Source: Burkholderia anthina
GTDB taxonomy: Bacteria; Pseudomonadota; Gammaproteobacteria; Burkholderiales; Burkholderiaceae
Direction of reading: 5' to 3'
NCBI RefSeq assembly: GCF_001547525.1
Contig: NZ_CM003768.1
Span: 434,001 to 498,000 of the forward strand
Length of the DNA stretch: 64,000 nt
A program made the translations under genes and the position numbers. Numbering within the stretch: position 1 is the first letter of the stretch; the number at the start of each line of letters is the position of its first letter. This document shows, piece by piece, positions 51,233-60,924 of this stretch. The notes beneath the pieces were generated by a model that was not told where the DNA came from, searched no databases, and worked only from the letters and a program-made list of their open reading frames with translations.

Positions 51233-52894
51233 ATGGCGACCATGAGCATCGATTACCAGACGCTGAAGTTCGAGTACCGCGCCCGCGCGCACGACGCGGC
51301 CGTCCACCCGGTGATCGTCGTCGGCGCGGGGCCGGTGGGCCTCGCGGCCGCGATCGACCTCGCGCAGCAGGGCGTGCCGGTCGTGCTGCTCGACGACGAC
51401 GACACGCTGTCGACCGGCTCGCGCGCGATCTGCTTCGCGAAGCGCACGCTCGAGATCTTCGACCGGCTCGGCTGCGGCGAGCGCTTCGTCGACAAGGGCG
51501 TGAGCTGGCACGTCGGCAAGGTGTTCCTGCAGGACGAGCAACTGTACGCGTTCGACCTGCTGCCCGAGGAAGGGCACGCGCGCCCCGCGTTCATCAACCT
51601 GCAGCAGTACTACGTCGAAGGCTATCTGGCCGATCGCGCGTTCGAGCTGCCGAACATCGACATCCGCTGGAAGCACAAGGTGACGGGCGTCGCGCAGTCG
51701 GCCGAACACGCGGTGCTGACGATCGAGACGCCGGACGGCGTCGCGACGCTGCACGCGCAGTACGTGATCGCGGCCGACGGCTCGCGCAGCCCGATGCGCA
51801 CGATGATGGGCCTGGAGAGCCGGGGCCGCACGTTCAAGGATCGCTTCCTGATCGCCGACGTGAAGATGAGGGCGGAGTTTCCGACCGAGCGCTGGTTCTG
51901 GTTCGATCCGCCGTTTCATCGCAACCAGTCGGTGCTGCTGCACCGCCAGCCCGACAACGTGTGGCGCATCGACTTCCAGCTCGGCTGGGATGCCGATCCC
52001 GTCGCCGAGAAGCAGCCGGAGCGCGTGATCCCGCGCGTGCGCGCACTGCTCGGGCCGGACGTCGAGTTCGAGCTCGAGTGGGTGAGCGTCTATACGTTCC
52101 GCTGCCAGCGGATGGACACGTTCCGTCACGGCCGCGTGCTGTTCGCCGGCGATTCGGCGCACGGCGTGTCGCCGTTCGGCGCGCGTGGCGCGAACAGCGG
52201 CGTGCAGGATGCGGACAACCTCGCGTGGAAGCTGAAGCTGGTGCTGGACGGCCACGCGCACGACCGTCTGCTCGACACCTATGCGAGCGAGCGCGAGTTC
52301 GCGGCCGACGAGAACATCCGCAACTCGACGCGCTCGACCGATTTCATCACGCCGAAGAGCGCGGTGTCGCGCGTGTTCCGCGATGCGACGCTGAAGCTCG
52401 CGCGCGACTGCGAATTCGCGCGCAGGCTGGTGAACAGCGGGCGCCTGTCGGTGCCGGCCGTGCTGGCCGATTCGCCGCTGAACACGCCGGACCGCGGCGG
52501 CGACGCATTCGCATGCGCGATGCGGCCGGGCGCGGCGGCGGCCGATGCGCCGGTGCGTGCGCACGGCGCGTCCGGCTGGCTGCTGCGGCATCTGTGCGGC
52601 GGCTTCACCGGCGTGCTGTTCGGATTGCCGGGCGACGCGGCCGCGCTCGCGCAGGCCGTCAGTGGTCTCGCGCCGACGGTGCGGCCGGTGCTCGTCGTGC
52701 CGGCCGGGCACGCGCGGCCGGCAGCCGGCGTCGACGTCGTGGAGGACGTCGACGGGCTCGCCGCGCAGCGCTACGACGCGCAGCCCGGCACGTTCTACCT
52801 GCTGCGTCCCGACCAGCACGTGTGCGCACGCACGCGCACGCTCGACCGTCAAGCGATCGCCGACGCACTGGCGCGCGCGACCTGCGCACGCTGA
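51233..52894 (+). CDS. FAD-dependent aromatic hydroxylase (MhaA/MhpA-like)
   Basis: A flavoprotein monooxygenase for a hydroxylated phenyl acid. The 553 residues show the Rossmann site PVIVVGAGPVGLAAAIDLA, the NADPH-linked DG motif YVIAADGSRSPMR, and the second FAD site GRVLFAGDSAHGVSPFGARG near residue 300. A thioredoxin-like C-terminal domain follows. Its gene opens the operon with hmgA and fahA, so it most likely makes homogentisate from 3-hydroxyphenylacetate, as MhaA does in Pseudomonas putida. The substrate is inferred from context. A second ATG three codons in is possible; GAGGAG favours the first. Confidence 0.85.
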   Translation: MATMSIDYQTLKFEYRARAHDAAVHPVIVVGAGPVGLAAAIDLAQQGVPVVLLDDDDTLSTGSRAICFAKRTLEIFDRLGCGERFVDKGVSWHVGKVFLQDEQLYAFDLLPEEGHARPAFINLQQYYVEGYLADRAFELPNIDIRWKHKVTGVAQSAEHAVLTIETPDGVATLHAQYVIAADGSRSPMRTMMGLESRGRTFKDRFLIADVKMRAEFPTERWFWFDPPFHRNQSVLLHRQPDNVWRIDFQLGWDADPVAEKQPERVIPRVRALLGPDVEFELEWVSVYTFRCQRMDTFRHGRVLFAGDSAHGVSPFGARGANSGVQDADNLAWKLKLVLDGHAHDRLLDTYASEREFAADENIRNSTRSTDFITPKSAVSRVFRDATLKLARDCEFARRLVNSGRLSVPAVLADSPLNTPDRGGDAFACAMRPGAAAADAPVRAHGASGWLLRHLCGGFTGVLFGLPGDAAALAQAVSGLAPTVRPVLVVPAGHARPAAGVDVVEDVDGLAAQRYDAQPGTFYLLRPDQHVCARTRTLDRQAIADALARATCAR

Positions 52895-52922
52895 CTACGA
52901 TAAAGACACCGGAGACACCGTC

Positions 52923-53153
52923 ATGCCCTCACTCGATACCCGCCCGCGCCTGGCCGACCCCGACGCGTTCTACGAAGCGCTGATCGACATGCATCGCGAC
53001 CTGTCGGACGCCGACAGCCAGCTCGTCAACGCGAAGCTGATCCTGCTGCTCGCGAACCAGGTCGGCGACGCCGACGTGCTGCGCGAAGCGATGGCGCTCG
53101 CGCGCCAGGGCGTGACGCCGCCCGTGCATCCGTCCGCCGAGGTGGCGCAATGA
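52923..53153 (+). CDS. Small DUF2783-type protein, possible hydroxylase partner
   Basis: A 76-residue, mostly helical acidic protein: DAFYEALIDMHRDLSDADSQ, then a hydrophobic LILLLANQVGDADVLREA helix. It sits between the hydroxylase and the transporter, 28 bases after the first and overlapping the second as ATGA. In P. putida a small protein MhaB is needed with MhaA for 3-hydroxyphenylacetate hydroxylation. Size and position suggest the same role here, which is inference. Confidence 0.75.
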   Translation: MPSLDTRPRLADPDAFYEALIDMHRDLSDADSQLVNAKLILLLANQVGDADVLREAMALARQGVTPPVHPSAEVAQ

Positions 53154-54511
53154 GCGCGGCGCCGGCCGATACGCGCGTGCTCGAAGTCGAGCGCGTGATC
53201 GACGAGACCCATCGCCCGGGTTTTCACTGGATGCTGCTCGCGCTGTGCGGGCTGTGCCTCGTGATTGACGGTTTCGATGCGCAGGCGATGGGCTACGTCG
53301 CGCCGAGCGTGATCGCCGAATGGGGCGTGCCGAAGCAGGCGCTCGGGCCGGTGTTCAGCGCGAGCCTGTTCGGGATGCTGCTCGGCGCGCTCGGGCTGTC
53401 GGTGTTGGCCGACCGGATCGGCCGGCGTCCGGTGCTGATCGGCTCGACGCTGTTCTTCTCGGTGACGATGCTCGCGACGCCGTTCGCGAGTTCGATCCCC
53501 GTGCTGATGGCGCTGCGCTTCGTCACGGGCCTCGGCCTCGGCTGCATCATGCCGAACGCGATGGCGCTGGTCGGCGAATTCAGCCCGGCCGCGCATCGCG
53601 TGAAGCGGATGATGATCGTGTCGTGCGGTTTCACGCTCGGCGCGGCGCTCGGCGGATTCATCAGCGCGGCGCTGATTCCGGCGCTCGGCTGGCGCTCGGT
53701 GTTCTTCGTCGGCGGCGCGGTGCCGCTCGTGCTGACGATCGCGATGGTCGCGCGGCTGCCGGAGTCGCTGCAGTTCCTGGTGCTGAAAGGGCGCGTCGCG
53801 CAGGCGCGCGACTGGCTCGCGCGCTTCGCGCCGGCCGCCGGCATCGATGCGAACACGCGGCTCGTCGTGCGCGAACGCGCGGCGAGCGGCGCGCCGGTCG
53901 CCGAGCTGTTCCGCCATGGCCGCCTGCCCGTCACGCTGCTGCTGTGGGCGATCAGCTTCATGAACCTGATCGACCTGTACTTCCTGTCGAACTGGCTGCC
54001 GACCGTGATGCGCGACGCCGGTTATTCGCCGGGCACGGCGGTGATCGTCGGCACGGTGCTGCAGACGGGCGGCGTGATCGGCACGCTGTCGCTCGGCTGG
54101 TTCATCGAGCGTTACGGCTTCGTGCGCGTGCTGTTCGCGTGTTTCGCGTGCGCGGCCGTGTCGGTGGGGCTGATCGGCTCGGTCGCGCATGCGCTGCCGT
54201 GGCTGCTGGTCGTCGTGTTCGCGGGCGGGTTCTGCGTGGTCGGCGGACAGCCGGCCGTGAACGCGCTCGCGGGCCAGTATTACCCGACGTCGCTGCGCTC
54301 GACGGGCATCGGCTGGAGCCTCGGCATCGGCCGGATCGGCTCGGTGCTCGGGCCGCTCGTCGGCGGGCAACTGATTGCGCTGAACTGGACCAACGGCGCG
54401 CTGTTTCACGCGGCCGCGGTGCCCGTGCTCTGCTCGGCGCTGTTCGTGCTGGGCTTGGCCGGTGTGACGCGGCGCGGCGGCGCGCAGGCGCCGAACGCCG
54501 CCTTGAATTGA
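53150..54511 (+). CDS. Aromatic acid:H+ symporter (AAHS-type MFS)
   Basis: A 453-residue twelve-span transporter. The family marker is the Asp-rich first span LVIDGFDAQAMGYVAPSVIA. The MFS motif is LADRIGRRPVLIGSTLFFSV, and RLPESLQFLVLKGR precedes the central loop. It should import the aromatic acid used by the operon, probably a hydroxyphenylacetate. Its start overlaps the small DUF2783-type gene. Confidence 0.87.
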   Translation: MSAAPADTRVLEVERVIDETHRPGFHWMLLALCGLCLVIDGFDAQAMGYVAPSVIAEWGVPKQALGPVFSASLFGMLLGALGLSVLADRIGRRPVLIGSTLFFSVTMLATPFASSIPVLMALRFVTGLGLGCIMPNAMALVGEFSPAAHRVKRMMIVSCGFTLGAALGGFISAALIPALGWRSVFFVGGAVPLVLTIAMVARLPESLQFLVLKGRVAQARDWLARFAPAAGIDANTRLVVRERAASGAPVAELFRHGRLPVTLLLWAISFMNLIDLYFLSNWLPTVMRDAGYSPGTAVIVGTVLQTGGVIGTLSLGWFIERYGFVRVLFACFACAAVSVGLIGSVAHALPWLLVVVFAGGFCVVGGQPAVNALAGQYYPTSLRSTGIGWSLGIGRIGSVLGPLVGGQLIALNWTNGALFHAAAVPVLCSALFVLGLAGVTRRGGAQAPNAALN

Positions 54512-54526
54512 TGGAGAAAGGAAACG

Positions 54527-55861
54527 ATGACGCTTGACCTGTCGAAACCGGCGAGCGCCGGCTACCTGAGCGGTTTCGCGAACGAGTTCGCGACCGAGGC
54601 GCTGCCCGGCGCGCTGCCGCACGGCCGCAACTCGCCCCAGCGTGCGCCGTACGGGCTGTACGCGGAGCAGTTGTCGGGCACCGCGTTTACCGCACCGCGC
54701 GGCCACAACCGCCGCTCGTGGCTGTACCGGATTCGCCCCGCCGCCGTGCACCGGCCGTTCGAGCCGTATGCGGGCGCGCAGCGGCTCGTGTCGGAGTTCG
54801 GCGATTCGGCCGACGTGCCGCCGACGCCGCCGAACCAGTTGCGCTGGGATCCGCTGCCGATGCCGGTCGAGCCGACCGATTTCGTCGACGGCCTCGTGAC
54901 GATGGCCGGCAACGGTTCGGCCGCCGCGATGAACGGCTGCGCGATCCATCTGTATGCGGCGAACCGGTCGATGCAGGACCGCTTCTTCTACAGCGCGGAC
55001 GGTGAACTGCTGATCGTGCCGCAGCAGGGGCGCCTGTTCATCGCGACGGAATTGGGCCGGCTCGACGTCGAGCCGTTCGAGATCGCGGTGATCCCGCGCG
55101 GCGTGCGTTTTTCGGTCGCGCTGCCGGACGGCGACGCGCGCGGCTACATCTGCGAGAACTTCGGCGCGCTGCTGCGGCTGCCGGATCTCGGCCCGATCGG
55201 CTCGAACGGGCTCGCGAACCCGCGCGACTTCCTGACGCCGCAGGCCGCGTACGAGGATCGCGAAGGCGCGTTCGAGCTGATCGCGAAACTGAACGGACGC
55301 CTGTGGCGCGCGGACATCGGCCATTCGCCGCTCGACGTCGTCGCGTGGCACGGCAACTACGCGCCGTACAAATACGACCTGCGCCTGTTCAACACGATCG
55401 GCTCGATCAGCTTCGACCATCCCGATCCGTCGATCTTCCTCGTGCTGCAGGCGCAGAGCGACACGCCGGGCGTCGACACGATCGACTTCGTGATCTTCCC
55501 GCCGCGCTGGCTCGCGGCCGAGGATACGTTCCGCCCGCCGTGGTTCCACCGCAACGTCGCGAGCGAGTTCATGGGGCTCGTGCACGGCGCGTACGACGCG
55601 AAGGCCGAAGGCTTCGTGCCGGGCGGCGCGAGCCTGCACAACTGCATGTCGGGCCACGGGCCCGACGCGGACACGTTCGAGAAGGCGTCCGCGAGCGACA
55701 CGACGAAGCCGCACAAGGTCGACGCGACGATGGCGTTCATGTTCGAAACCCGCACGCTGATCCGGCCGACGCGCTACGCGCTCGATACCGCGCAGCTGCA
55801 GGCCGATTACTTCGAATGCTGGCAAGGCATCAAGAAACACTTCAATCCGGAGCAAAAGTGA
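54527..55861 (+). CDS. hmgA: Homogentisate 1,2-dioxygenase
   Basis: Opens the ring of homogentisate to maleylacetoacetate with an iron centre. The 444 residues match the family. Seen are [19 protein letters not shown] at the N-terminus, [20 protein letters not shown], the iron region [40 protein letters not shown], and [24 protein letters not shown] lies seven bases before the ATG. The stop overlaps the fahA GTG start. Confidence 0.97.
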   Translation: MTLDLSKPASAGYLSGFANEFATEALPGALPHGRNSPQRAPYGLYAEQLSGTAFTAPRGHNRRSWLYRIRPAAVHRPFEPYAGAQRLVSEFGDSADVPPTPPNQLRWDPLPMPVEPTDFVDGLVTMAGNGSAAAMNGCAIHLYAANRSMQDRFFYSADGELLIVPQQGRLFIATELGRLDVEPFEIAVIPRGVRFSVALPDGDARGYICENFGALLRLPDLGPIGSNGLANPRDFLTPQAAYEDREGAFELIAKLNGRLWRADIGHSPLDVVAWHGNYAPYKYDLRLFNTIGSISFDHPDPSIFLVLQAQSDTPGVDTIDFVIFPPRWLAAEDTFRPPWFHRNVASEFMGLVHGAYDAKAEGFVPGGASLHNCMSGHGPDADTFEKASASDTTKPHKVDATMAFMFETRTLIRPTRYALDTAQLQADYFECWQGIKKHFNPEQK

Positions 55862-57189
55862 GCGATACCCAAGACTGGCGCGCGACGCTCGATCCGGCTC
55901 GCAAGAGCTGGGTCGACACGGCGAACGATCCCGCCTGCGATTTCCCGATCCAGAACCTGCCGTTCGGAATCTTCAGCGATGCGAAGCAGACGGCGCGCCG
56001 CGCGGGCGTCGCGCTTGGCGACCAGATCGTCGACCTGGCCGAATTGAAGCGGGCCGGGCTGCTGACGTTGCCGCTGCCGAGCCCCGAGGATTTTTTCGAG
56101 ATGCGCGATCGCGCGTTCGAGCAGCCGACGCTGAACGATTTCATCGCGCTTGGCCGCGATGCATGGCGCAGCGTGCGCGTGCAACTGTCCGACCTGTTCT
56201 CGCGCGACAACGCACGGCTGCGCGACGATGCGGCGCTGCGCGCGAAGGTGCTGGTGCCGCAGCGCGACGCGACGCTGCATCTGCCGGTCGAGATTCCCGG
56301 CTACACCGATTTCTATTCGTCGAAGGAGCACGCGACCAACGTCGGCTCGATGTTTCGCGATCCGAAGAATGCGCTGCTGCCGAACTGGTCGGAGATGCCG
56401 ATCGGCTACAACGGCCGCGCATCGTCGGTGGTCGTGAGCGGCACGCCGGTGCGGCGCCCGAACGGGCAGCTGAAGCTGCCCGACCAGGAGCGTCCGGTGT
56501 TCGGCGCGTGCCGCAAGCTCGATATCGAACTGGAGACGGGCTTCATCGTCGGCCGCGGCAACGCGCTCGGCGAGCCGATCGCGTGCGAGGACGCGGAAGC
56601 GCATATCTTCGGGATGGTGCTGCTGAACGACTGGAGCGCACGCGATATCCAGCAGTGGGAGTACGTGCCGCTCGGCCCGTTCAATTCGAAGGGCTTCGCG
56701 ACGACGATCTCGCCGTGGATCGTCACGCTCGACGCGCTTGAACCGTTTCGCGTCGCGCAGCCCGAGCAGTCGCCGCAGCCGCTCGCGTATCTGCGGCATG
56801 CGGGCAAGCACGCGTTCGACATCGCGCTGGAAGTGACGCTGCGCGCCGAAGGTGCGGCCGAGGCCACGTCGATCTGCCGGACGAACTTCAAGCACATGTA
56901 CTGGACGATGGCGCAGCAGCTCGCGCATCACACCGTTGCCGGCTGCAACACGCGCGTGGGCGACCTGATGGGCTCGGGCACGATCAGCGGGCTGACGAAG
57001 GATTCGTTCGGCAGCCTGCTCGAACTGACGTGGAACGGCAAGGAGCCGCTCGCGCTGACGGGCGGCGGCAGCCGTACGTTCATCGAGGACGGCGACGAGC
57101 TGACGCTCGCCGGCTGGTGCCAGGGGGACGGCTATCGCGTCGGCTTCGGCACGTGTGCGGGCAAGATCTTGCCGGCGCGGAGCGCGTGA
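55858..57189 (+). CDS. fahA: Fumarylacetoacetase
   Basis: Splits fumarylacetoacetate to fumarate and acetoacetate, the last step of the path. The 443 residues start at a GTG that overlaps the hmgA stop (GTGA). The N-terminal domain is followed by the catalytic region [20 protein letters not shown] (metal Asp and the His). Then come [15 protein letters not shown], the ELETGFIVG Glu pair, [20 protein letters not shown] and [20 protein letters not shown]. No separate maleylacetoacetate isomerase (maiA) gene is in this operon, so it must lie elsewhere. Confidence 0.96.
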   Translation: MSDTQDWRATLDPARKSWVDTANDPACDFPIQNLPFGIFSDAKQTARRAGVALGDQIVDLAELKRAGLLTLPLPSPEDFFEMRDRAFEQPTLNDFIALGRDAWRSVRVQLSDLFSRDNARLRDDAALRAKVLVPQRDATLHLPVEIPGYTDFYSSKEHATNVGSMFRDPKNALLPNWSEMPIGYNGRASSVVVSGTPVRRPNGQLKLPDQERPVFGACRKLDIELETGFIVGRGNALGEPIACEDAEAHIFGMVLLNDWSARDIQQWEYVPLGPFNSKGFATTISPWIVTLDALEPFRVAQPEQSPQPLAYLRHAGKHAFDIALEVTLRAEGAAEATSICRTNFKHMYWTMAQQLAHHTVAGCNTRVGDLMGSGTISGLTKDSFGSLLELTWNGKEPLALTGGGSRTFIEDGDELTLAGWCQGDGYRVGFGTCAGKILPARSA

Positions 57190-57245
57190 CGGATCGCGGC
57201 GACGGAACGTCGCGCGCAGGTCACGCGTAGTCTGGAAGGACAGGG

Positions 57246-57269
57246 CGGCCCGCATTGCGCGGGCCGTTT
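57246..57269 (+). terminator. Terminator of the homogentisate operon
   Basis: CGGCCCGC pairs perfectly with GCGGGCCG around ATTGC and is followed by TTTCCGTTT. It lies 57 bases after the fahA stop. Confidence 0.7.
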
Positions 57270-57327
57270 CCGTTTACCGGAGAGTGGGCGCGAGCGGGCC
57301 GATGCGTACCGGTGCATGATGCCGCGC

Positions 57328-57350
57328 GCCAACGCCAACGCCAACGCCAA
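57328..57350. repeat. Short run of the hexamer AACGCC
   Basis: GCC(AACGCC)x3 followed by a changed copy lies just beyond the 3' end of the next transporter gene. It is short and may have no role. Confidence 0.6.
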
Positions 57351-57356
57351 TCTGCA

Positions 57357-58517
57357 TCAGATCGCGCGTTGCACCGCGGCGCGTCGTTCCCACAACGCGG
57401 CCGCGACGAACGCGGCGACACAGGCGACCAGCACGCCGACCAGCGCATGGCTGCCCAACTGCTCCATCAACGCGCCGGCAACCAGCGGCCCGCCGAAGCT
57501 CGCGGCGCTCCACGACGCCGACACGAGCGAGCTCGCGGTGACGAGTGCGGCGCCGCGGAAACGTTCGCCGCACGCGACGAGCGACAGCGTATAGATGCTG
57601 CCGGCGGCCGCGCCGAGCACGAACAGCAGCGGCCAGCACAGCCACGGATTGGCGATGACGAACGGCAGCAGCGGCAGGCCGCCCAGCACGATCCAGCCCG
57701 CGCCGAGGTGTACGCGTTCGCGGCCGAGCTTGTCCGCGAGCCAGCCGATCGGGAACTGCATCGCGGTATCGCCGAACAGCATGATCGACGCGAGCAGCAC
57801 GGCGGTCGCGCTCGCGACGCCGTGATCCATCGCGTAGAGCGGCAGCAGCGACAGCGCGAGCGTGTCGAACAGCGCGAAGAAGCCGGTGCCGATGATCAGC
57901 GCGGGCATGCGCGGCAGCACGTCGAGCCAGCGGCCGTGCGCTTCGTGATGCGCGTCGTCGCCGGCGAGCGGCGCGCGGCGGATCGTCGCGAGCGTCGGCA
58001 GCGCGAGCAGGAACAGCGCGCCGCACAGCGCGAAGCGAATGCGCGTCGCGCCGGCGATCTGGCTGACCAGCACGGGGCCGGCCATCTGGAACAGCGTGAA
58101 ATTGGTTGCATAGATCGCGACCACGCGGCCGCGTGTCGAATCGTCGGCGAGCTGGTTGACCCATGCTTCGCCGATCGTGAACAGCAGCATCAGCGCGGCG
58201 CCGCACAGCACGCGCAGCACGCCCCACAGGATCAGGTTCGACGTGAACTGCATCAGCGCGGTGGCGGCCGCGAGCAGCACGACCGACACGACGATCGCGC
58301 GGCGCGCACCGATGCGCCGCGCGAGCGCGGTGACGAACGGCACGATCGCGAGGCCGCCGAGGGCCTGCGCGGCCGTCAGCATGCCGACGACGTTGGTGCC
58401 GTGTCCGGCTTCGGTCAGCGCGAGCGCGGTGAGCGGCAGCGTGGCGCCGGTGCCGAGGCCGACGACCGCGACGCTCAGGATCAGCGCGAGGAAATCGCGA
58501 TTGAGAATGGCTTTCAT
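57357..58517 (-). CDS. MFS transporter, YcaD-like
   Basis: A 386-residue twelve-span transporter of unknown substrate. The N-terminus is FLALILSVAVVGLGTGATLP. In the middle RVLCGAALMLLFTIGEAWVN and NFTLFQMAGPVLVSQIAG resemble YcaD-like proteins, and the second half repeats the MFS motif as WLADKLGRERVHLGAG. I chose the ATG at 58517; ten upstream codons are unlikely. It is followed upstream by another MFS gene on the same strand, 93 bases away, but the two are not closely related. Confidence 0.82.
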   Translation of the reverse strand: MKAILNRDFLALILSVAVVGLGTGATLPLTALALTEAGHGTNVVGMLTAAQALGGLAIVPFVTALARRIGARRAIVVSVVLLAAATALMQFTSNLILWGVLRVLCGAALMLLFTIGEAWVNQLADDSTRGRVVAIYATNFTLFQMAGPVLVSQIAGATRIRFALCGALFLLALPTLATIRRAPLAGDDAHHEAHGRWLDVLPRMPALIIGTGFFALFDTLALSLLPLYAMDHGVASATAVLLASIMLFGDTAMQFPIGWLADKLGRERVHLGAGWIVLGGLPLLPFVIANPWLCWPLLFVLGAAAGSIYTLSLVACGERFRGAALVTASSLVSASWSAASFGGPLVAGALMEQLGSHALVGVLVACVAAFVAAALWERRAAVQRAI

Positions 58518-58610
58518 CGGCCGGGATGCTACACCGCGGCCCTTCAAAGGTCCATGAAGGCCGTCACGTTTGAATGGCGTTGCGCACGCAACGATTACTG
58601 CAGGGTTGCG

Positions 58611-59780
58611 TCATACGTACTCGGTCGGCACGACCACGGGGCGGCGTTCGAGCGACGCCGACCACAGCGTGAGCGCGAGCGCCGCGACGGCCATCGCGAC
58701 GCCGACCCACGGCAGGTTCACGAGCGATACGCCCGAGCCGATCGCCATCCCGCCGAGCCACGCGCCGGTCGCGTTGCCGAGGTTGAACGCGCCCTGGTTC
58801 AGCGTCGACGCGAGGTTCGGTGCGTCGCTCGCGCGATCGACGATCATGATCTGCAGCGGCGGCACGATCGCGAACGCGAGGATGCCCCACACGAAAATCG
58901 TCGCGAGCGCGGCGAACGGCAGATGCATCGTGCCCGCGAACAGCGCGAGAACGATGCCGATCAGCGCGAGCGTCGCGATCAGCGACGGCATCCGGCGCCA
59001 GTCGGCGAGCTTGCCGCCGAGCGTGCCGCCGACCGTCAGGCCGAGGCCGAACAGCAGCAGCACGTAGGTGACCTGATGCGGCGAGAAGCCCGTCACGTCC
59101 TCGAGGATCGGCGTAATGTACGTGAACACGCTGAACAGGCTCGCGGACGCGAGCACGCTGATGCCGAGCACCATCAGCACCTGCGGATGCTTCAGCACGC
59201 TGAATTCGCGCGTGATGCTGGTGTCGGGCATCGCGAGGTGCTTCGGCAGACACACCGCGAGCGCGCCGGCCGCGGCGATGCCGATGCCGGTGACGGCCCA
59301 GAACGTCGCGCGCCAGCCGAACGCCTGGCCGAGCGCGGTGCCGAGCGGCACGCCGAGCACGTTCGCCAGCGTGAGGCCGGTGAACATCAGCGCGATCGCC
59401 TGCGCGCGGCGGTTCGGCGCGACGAGGTTGCTCGCGACCACCGAGCCGATGCCGAAGAATGCACCGTGGCAGAACGCGGTGACGACGCGCGCGGCCATCA
59501 GCACCGCATAGCCGGGCGCGATCGCGCAAAACAGGTTGCCGGCGATGAACAGGCCGATCAGGCCCATCAGCGCGCGCTTGCGCGGCATCTTCGCGGTGAC
59601 GATCGCGAGGATCGGCGCGCCGATCGTCACGCCGAGCGCGTAGCCGGACACGAGCATCCCGGCGGCCGGGATCGACACGCCGAGATCGCGCGCGACATTG
59701 GGCAGCAGGCCCATGATCACGAATTCGGTGGTACCGATTCCAAATGCGGCGACGGCAAGGGCGAAAAGAGGCAGGGGCAT
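58611..59780 (-). CDS. DHA1-type MFS exporter (AraJ/YdhP-like)
   Basis: A 389-residue twelve-span drug/sugar exporter of the DHA1 group. It begins FALAVAAFGIGTTEFVIMGL and LPNVARDLGVSIPAAGMLVS, a start typical of AraJ/YdhP/NepI proteins. It continues with GAPILAIVTAKMPRKRALMG, AFCHGAFFGIGSVVASNLV and LNQGAFNLGNATGAWLGG. The substrate is unknown. It has no regulator next to it. Confidence 0.87.
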   Translation of the reverse strand: MPLPLFALAVAAFGIGTTEFVIMGLLPNVARDLGVSIPAAGMLVSGYALGVTIGAPILAIVTAKMPRKRALMGLIGLFIAGNLFCAIAPGYAVLMAARVVTAFCHGAFFGIGSVVASNLVAPNRRAQAIALMFTGLTLANVLGVPLGTALGQAFGWRATFWAVTGIGIAAAGALAVCLPKHLAMPDTSITREFSVLKHPQVLMVLGISVLASASLFSVFTYITPILEDVTGFSPHQVTYVLLLFGLGLTVGGTLGGKLADWRRMPSLIATLALIGIVLALFAGTMHLPFAALATIFVWGILAFAIVPPLQIMIVDRASDAPNLASTLNQGAFNLGNATGAWLGGMAIGSGVSLVNLPWVGVAMAVAALALTLWSASLERRPVVVPTEYV

Positions 59781-60003
59781 CGCGGTAGGCTCGGGAAAAG
59801 AGGCCGCTCGAGCCCAAGCGCGGGAGACGCGGGCGGGCGGTCGGTGAGGCGAACGTCAGCCGCGATTCTACTTCAGTGAAAACCCTTATGTTTGGGGCCA
59901 AAACGGGTGTTGCCGGCGTGCGACGGGGCGGCAAGCGGGAAGTTCATACTGTGGGATTTTCGGCGATTCGGTCGCGAGGCGATGGCGGTTGCCGAACCTT
60001 GGA

Positions 60004-60741
60004 TCAGGCGATGGGTTCGGACGATCCATTGGGCATCGTGGCCGACGTTTCTTTCATTTCAGTCTCTATTGACGACGCAGCCGATCGGGCCCCGTCGGTC
60101 GCCGCCTGATTGTCCCAGCCGTTCTCGAACAGGCAGGCTTCGATCGGCATCCGCGCGGCCCAGCGTTCTTGTTCCAGCATCGGCTTCGCATAGAACGCAT
60201 CGACGTGCCCGACGCACAACACGGCGATCGGCTTCGCGCCGTCGGGCATCCGCAGCAGCGTGCGCAGCGCATCGACGTCGAACAACGACACCCAGCCCAT
60301 CCCGAGCCCTTCCGCGCGCGCCGCGAGCCACATGTTCTGGATCGCGCACGCGGCGGACGCCAGGTCCATCTCCGGCAGCGTGCGGCGGCCGAATACGTGG
60401 CGCTCGCGGCCGTCGGCGAGCGCGACGACCAGCAGCTCGCCGCATTCGCGCACGCCTTCGACCTTCAGCCGCATGAACTCGTCCTGGCGTTCGCCGAGCG
60501 CGTCGGCGGTCGCGCGGCGCTCGGCCTCGACCAGTGCGTGGATCGACGTGCGCAATGCGGGATCGGTGATGCGGATGAAGCGCCACGGCTGCATGAAACC
60601 GACGCTCGGTGCGTGGTGCGCCGCGCGCAGCAGGCGCGCGAGCACGGCCGGATCGACGGGCGCCGGCGTGAAATGGCGCATGTCGCGCCGTTCGAAGATG
60701 GCGCGGTAGACGGCGGCGATGTCGGAATCGTCGAAACGCAT
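60004..60741 (-). CDS. bluB: 5,6-dimethylbenzimidazole synthase (BluB)
   Basis: A flavin-destroying nitroreductase relative that makes the lower ligand of vitamin B12. The 245 residues contain FERRDMRHFTPAPVDPAVL, the family-specific HAPSVGFMQPWRFI, MDLASAACAIQNMWLAARAE, and GLGMGWVSLFDVDALR. The start is uncertain: ATG at 60741 (MRFDDSD) or a TTG three codons before, neither with a good ribosome site. The last 30 residues, rich in Ser/Glu/Thr, are extra. No other cobalamin gene is in the window. Confidence 0.85.
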   Translation of the reverse strand: MRFDDSDIAAVYRAIFERRDMRHFTPAPVDPAVLARLLRAAHHAPSVGFMQPWRFIRITDPALRTSIHALVEAERRATADALGERQDEFMRLKVEGVRECGELLVVALADGRERHVFGRRTLPEMDLASAACAIQNMWLAARAEGLGMGWVSLFDVDALRTLLRMPDGAKPIAVLCVGHVDAFYAKPMLEQERWAARMPIEACLFENGWDNQAATDGARSAASSIETEMKETSATMPNGSSEPIA

Positions 60742-60924
60742 GAGCGGCAAAGGCAGGGATGACGTCGACGCAACGATAGCAGACGGCGCGCGCGGGAATC
60801 GTTACGTCACCTGAAACAATGCGCGGAATTGTGGATGATGGCGAGTGCGGTGTGCGGCAACCGGCGCAAGCAAACGATTGCGAATGCGCTGCCGGCCGTC
60901 AAACGTGCCGTTTTTCGTGGTTTC

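Noticed and set aside
52970..55855. A 961-codon minus-strand open frame
   Set aside because: It is the shadow of the symporter and hmgA genes, with Arg/His/Asp-rich repeats typical of antisense frames.
57255..59879. An 874-codon plus-strand open frame
   Set aside because: It is antisense to the two MFS genes and very rich in Arg, Glu and Gln without any domain.
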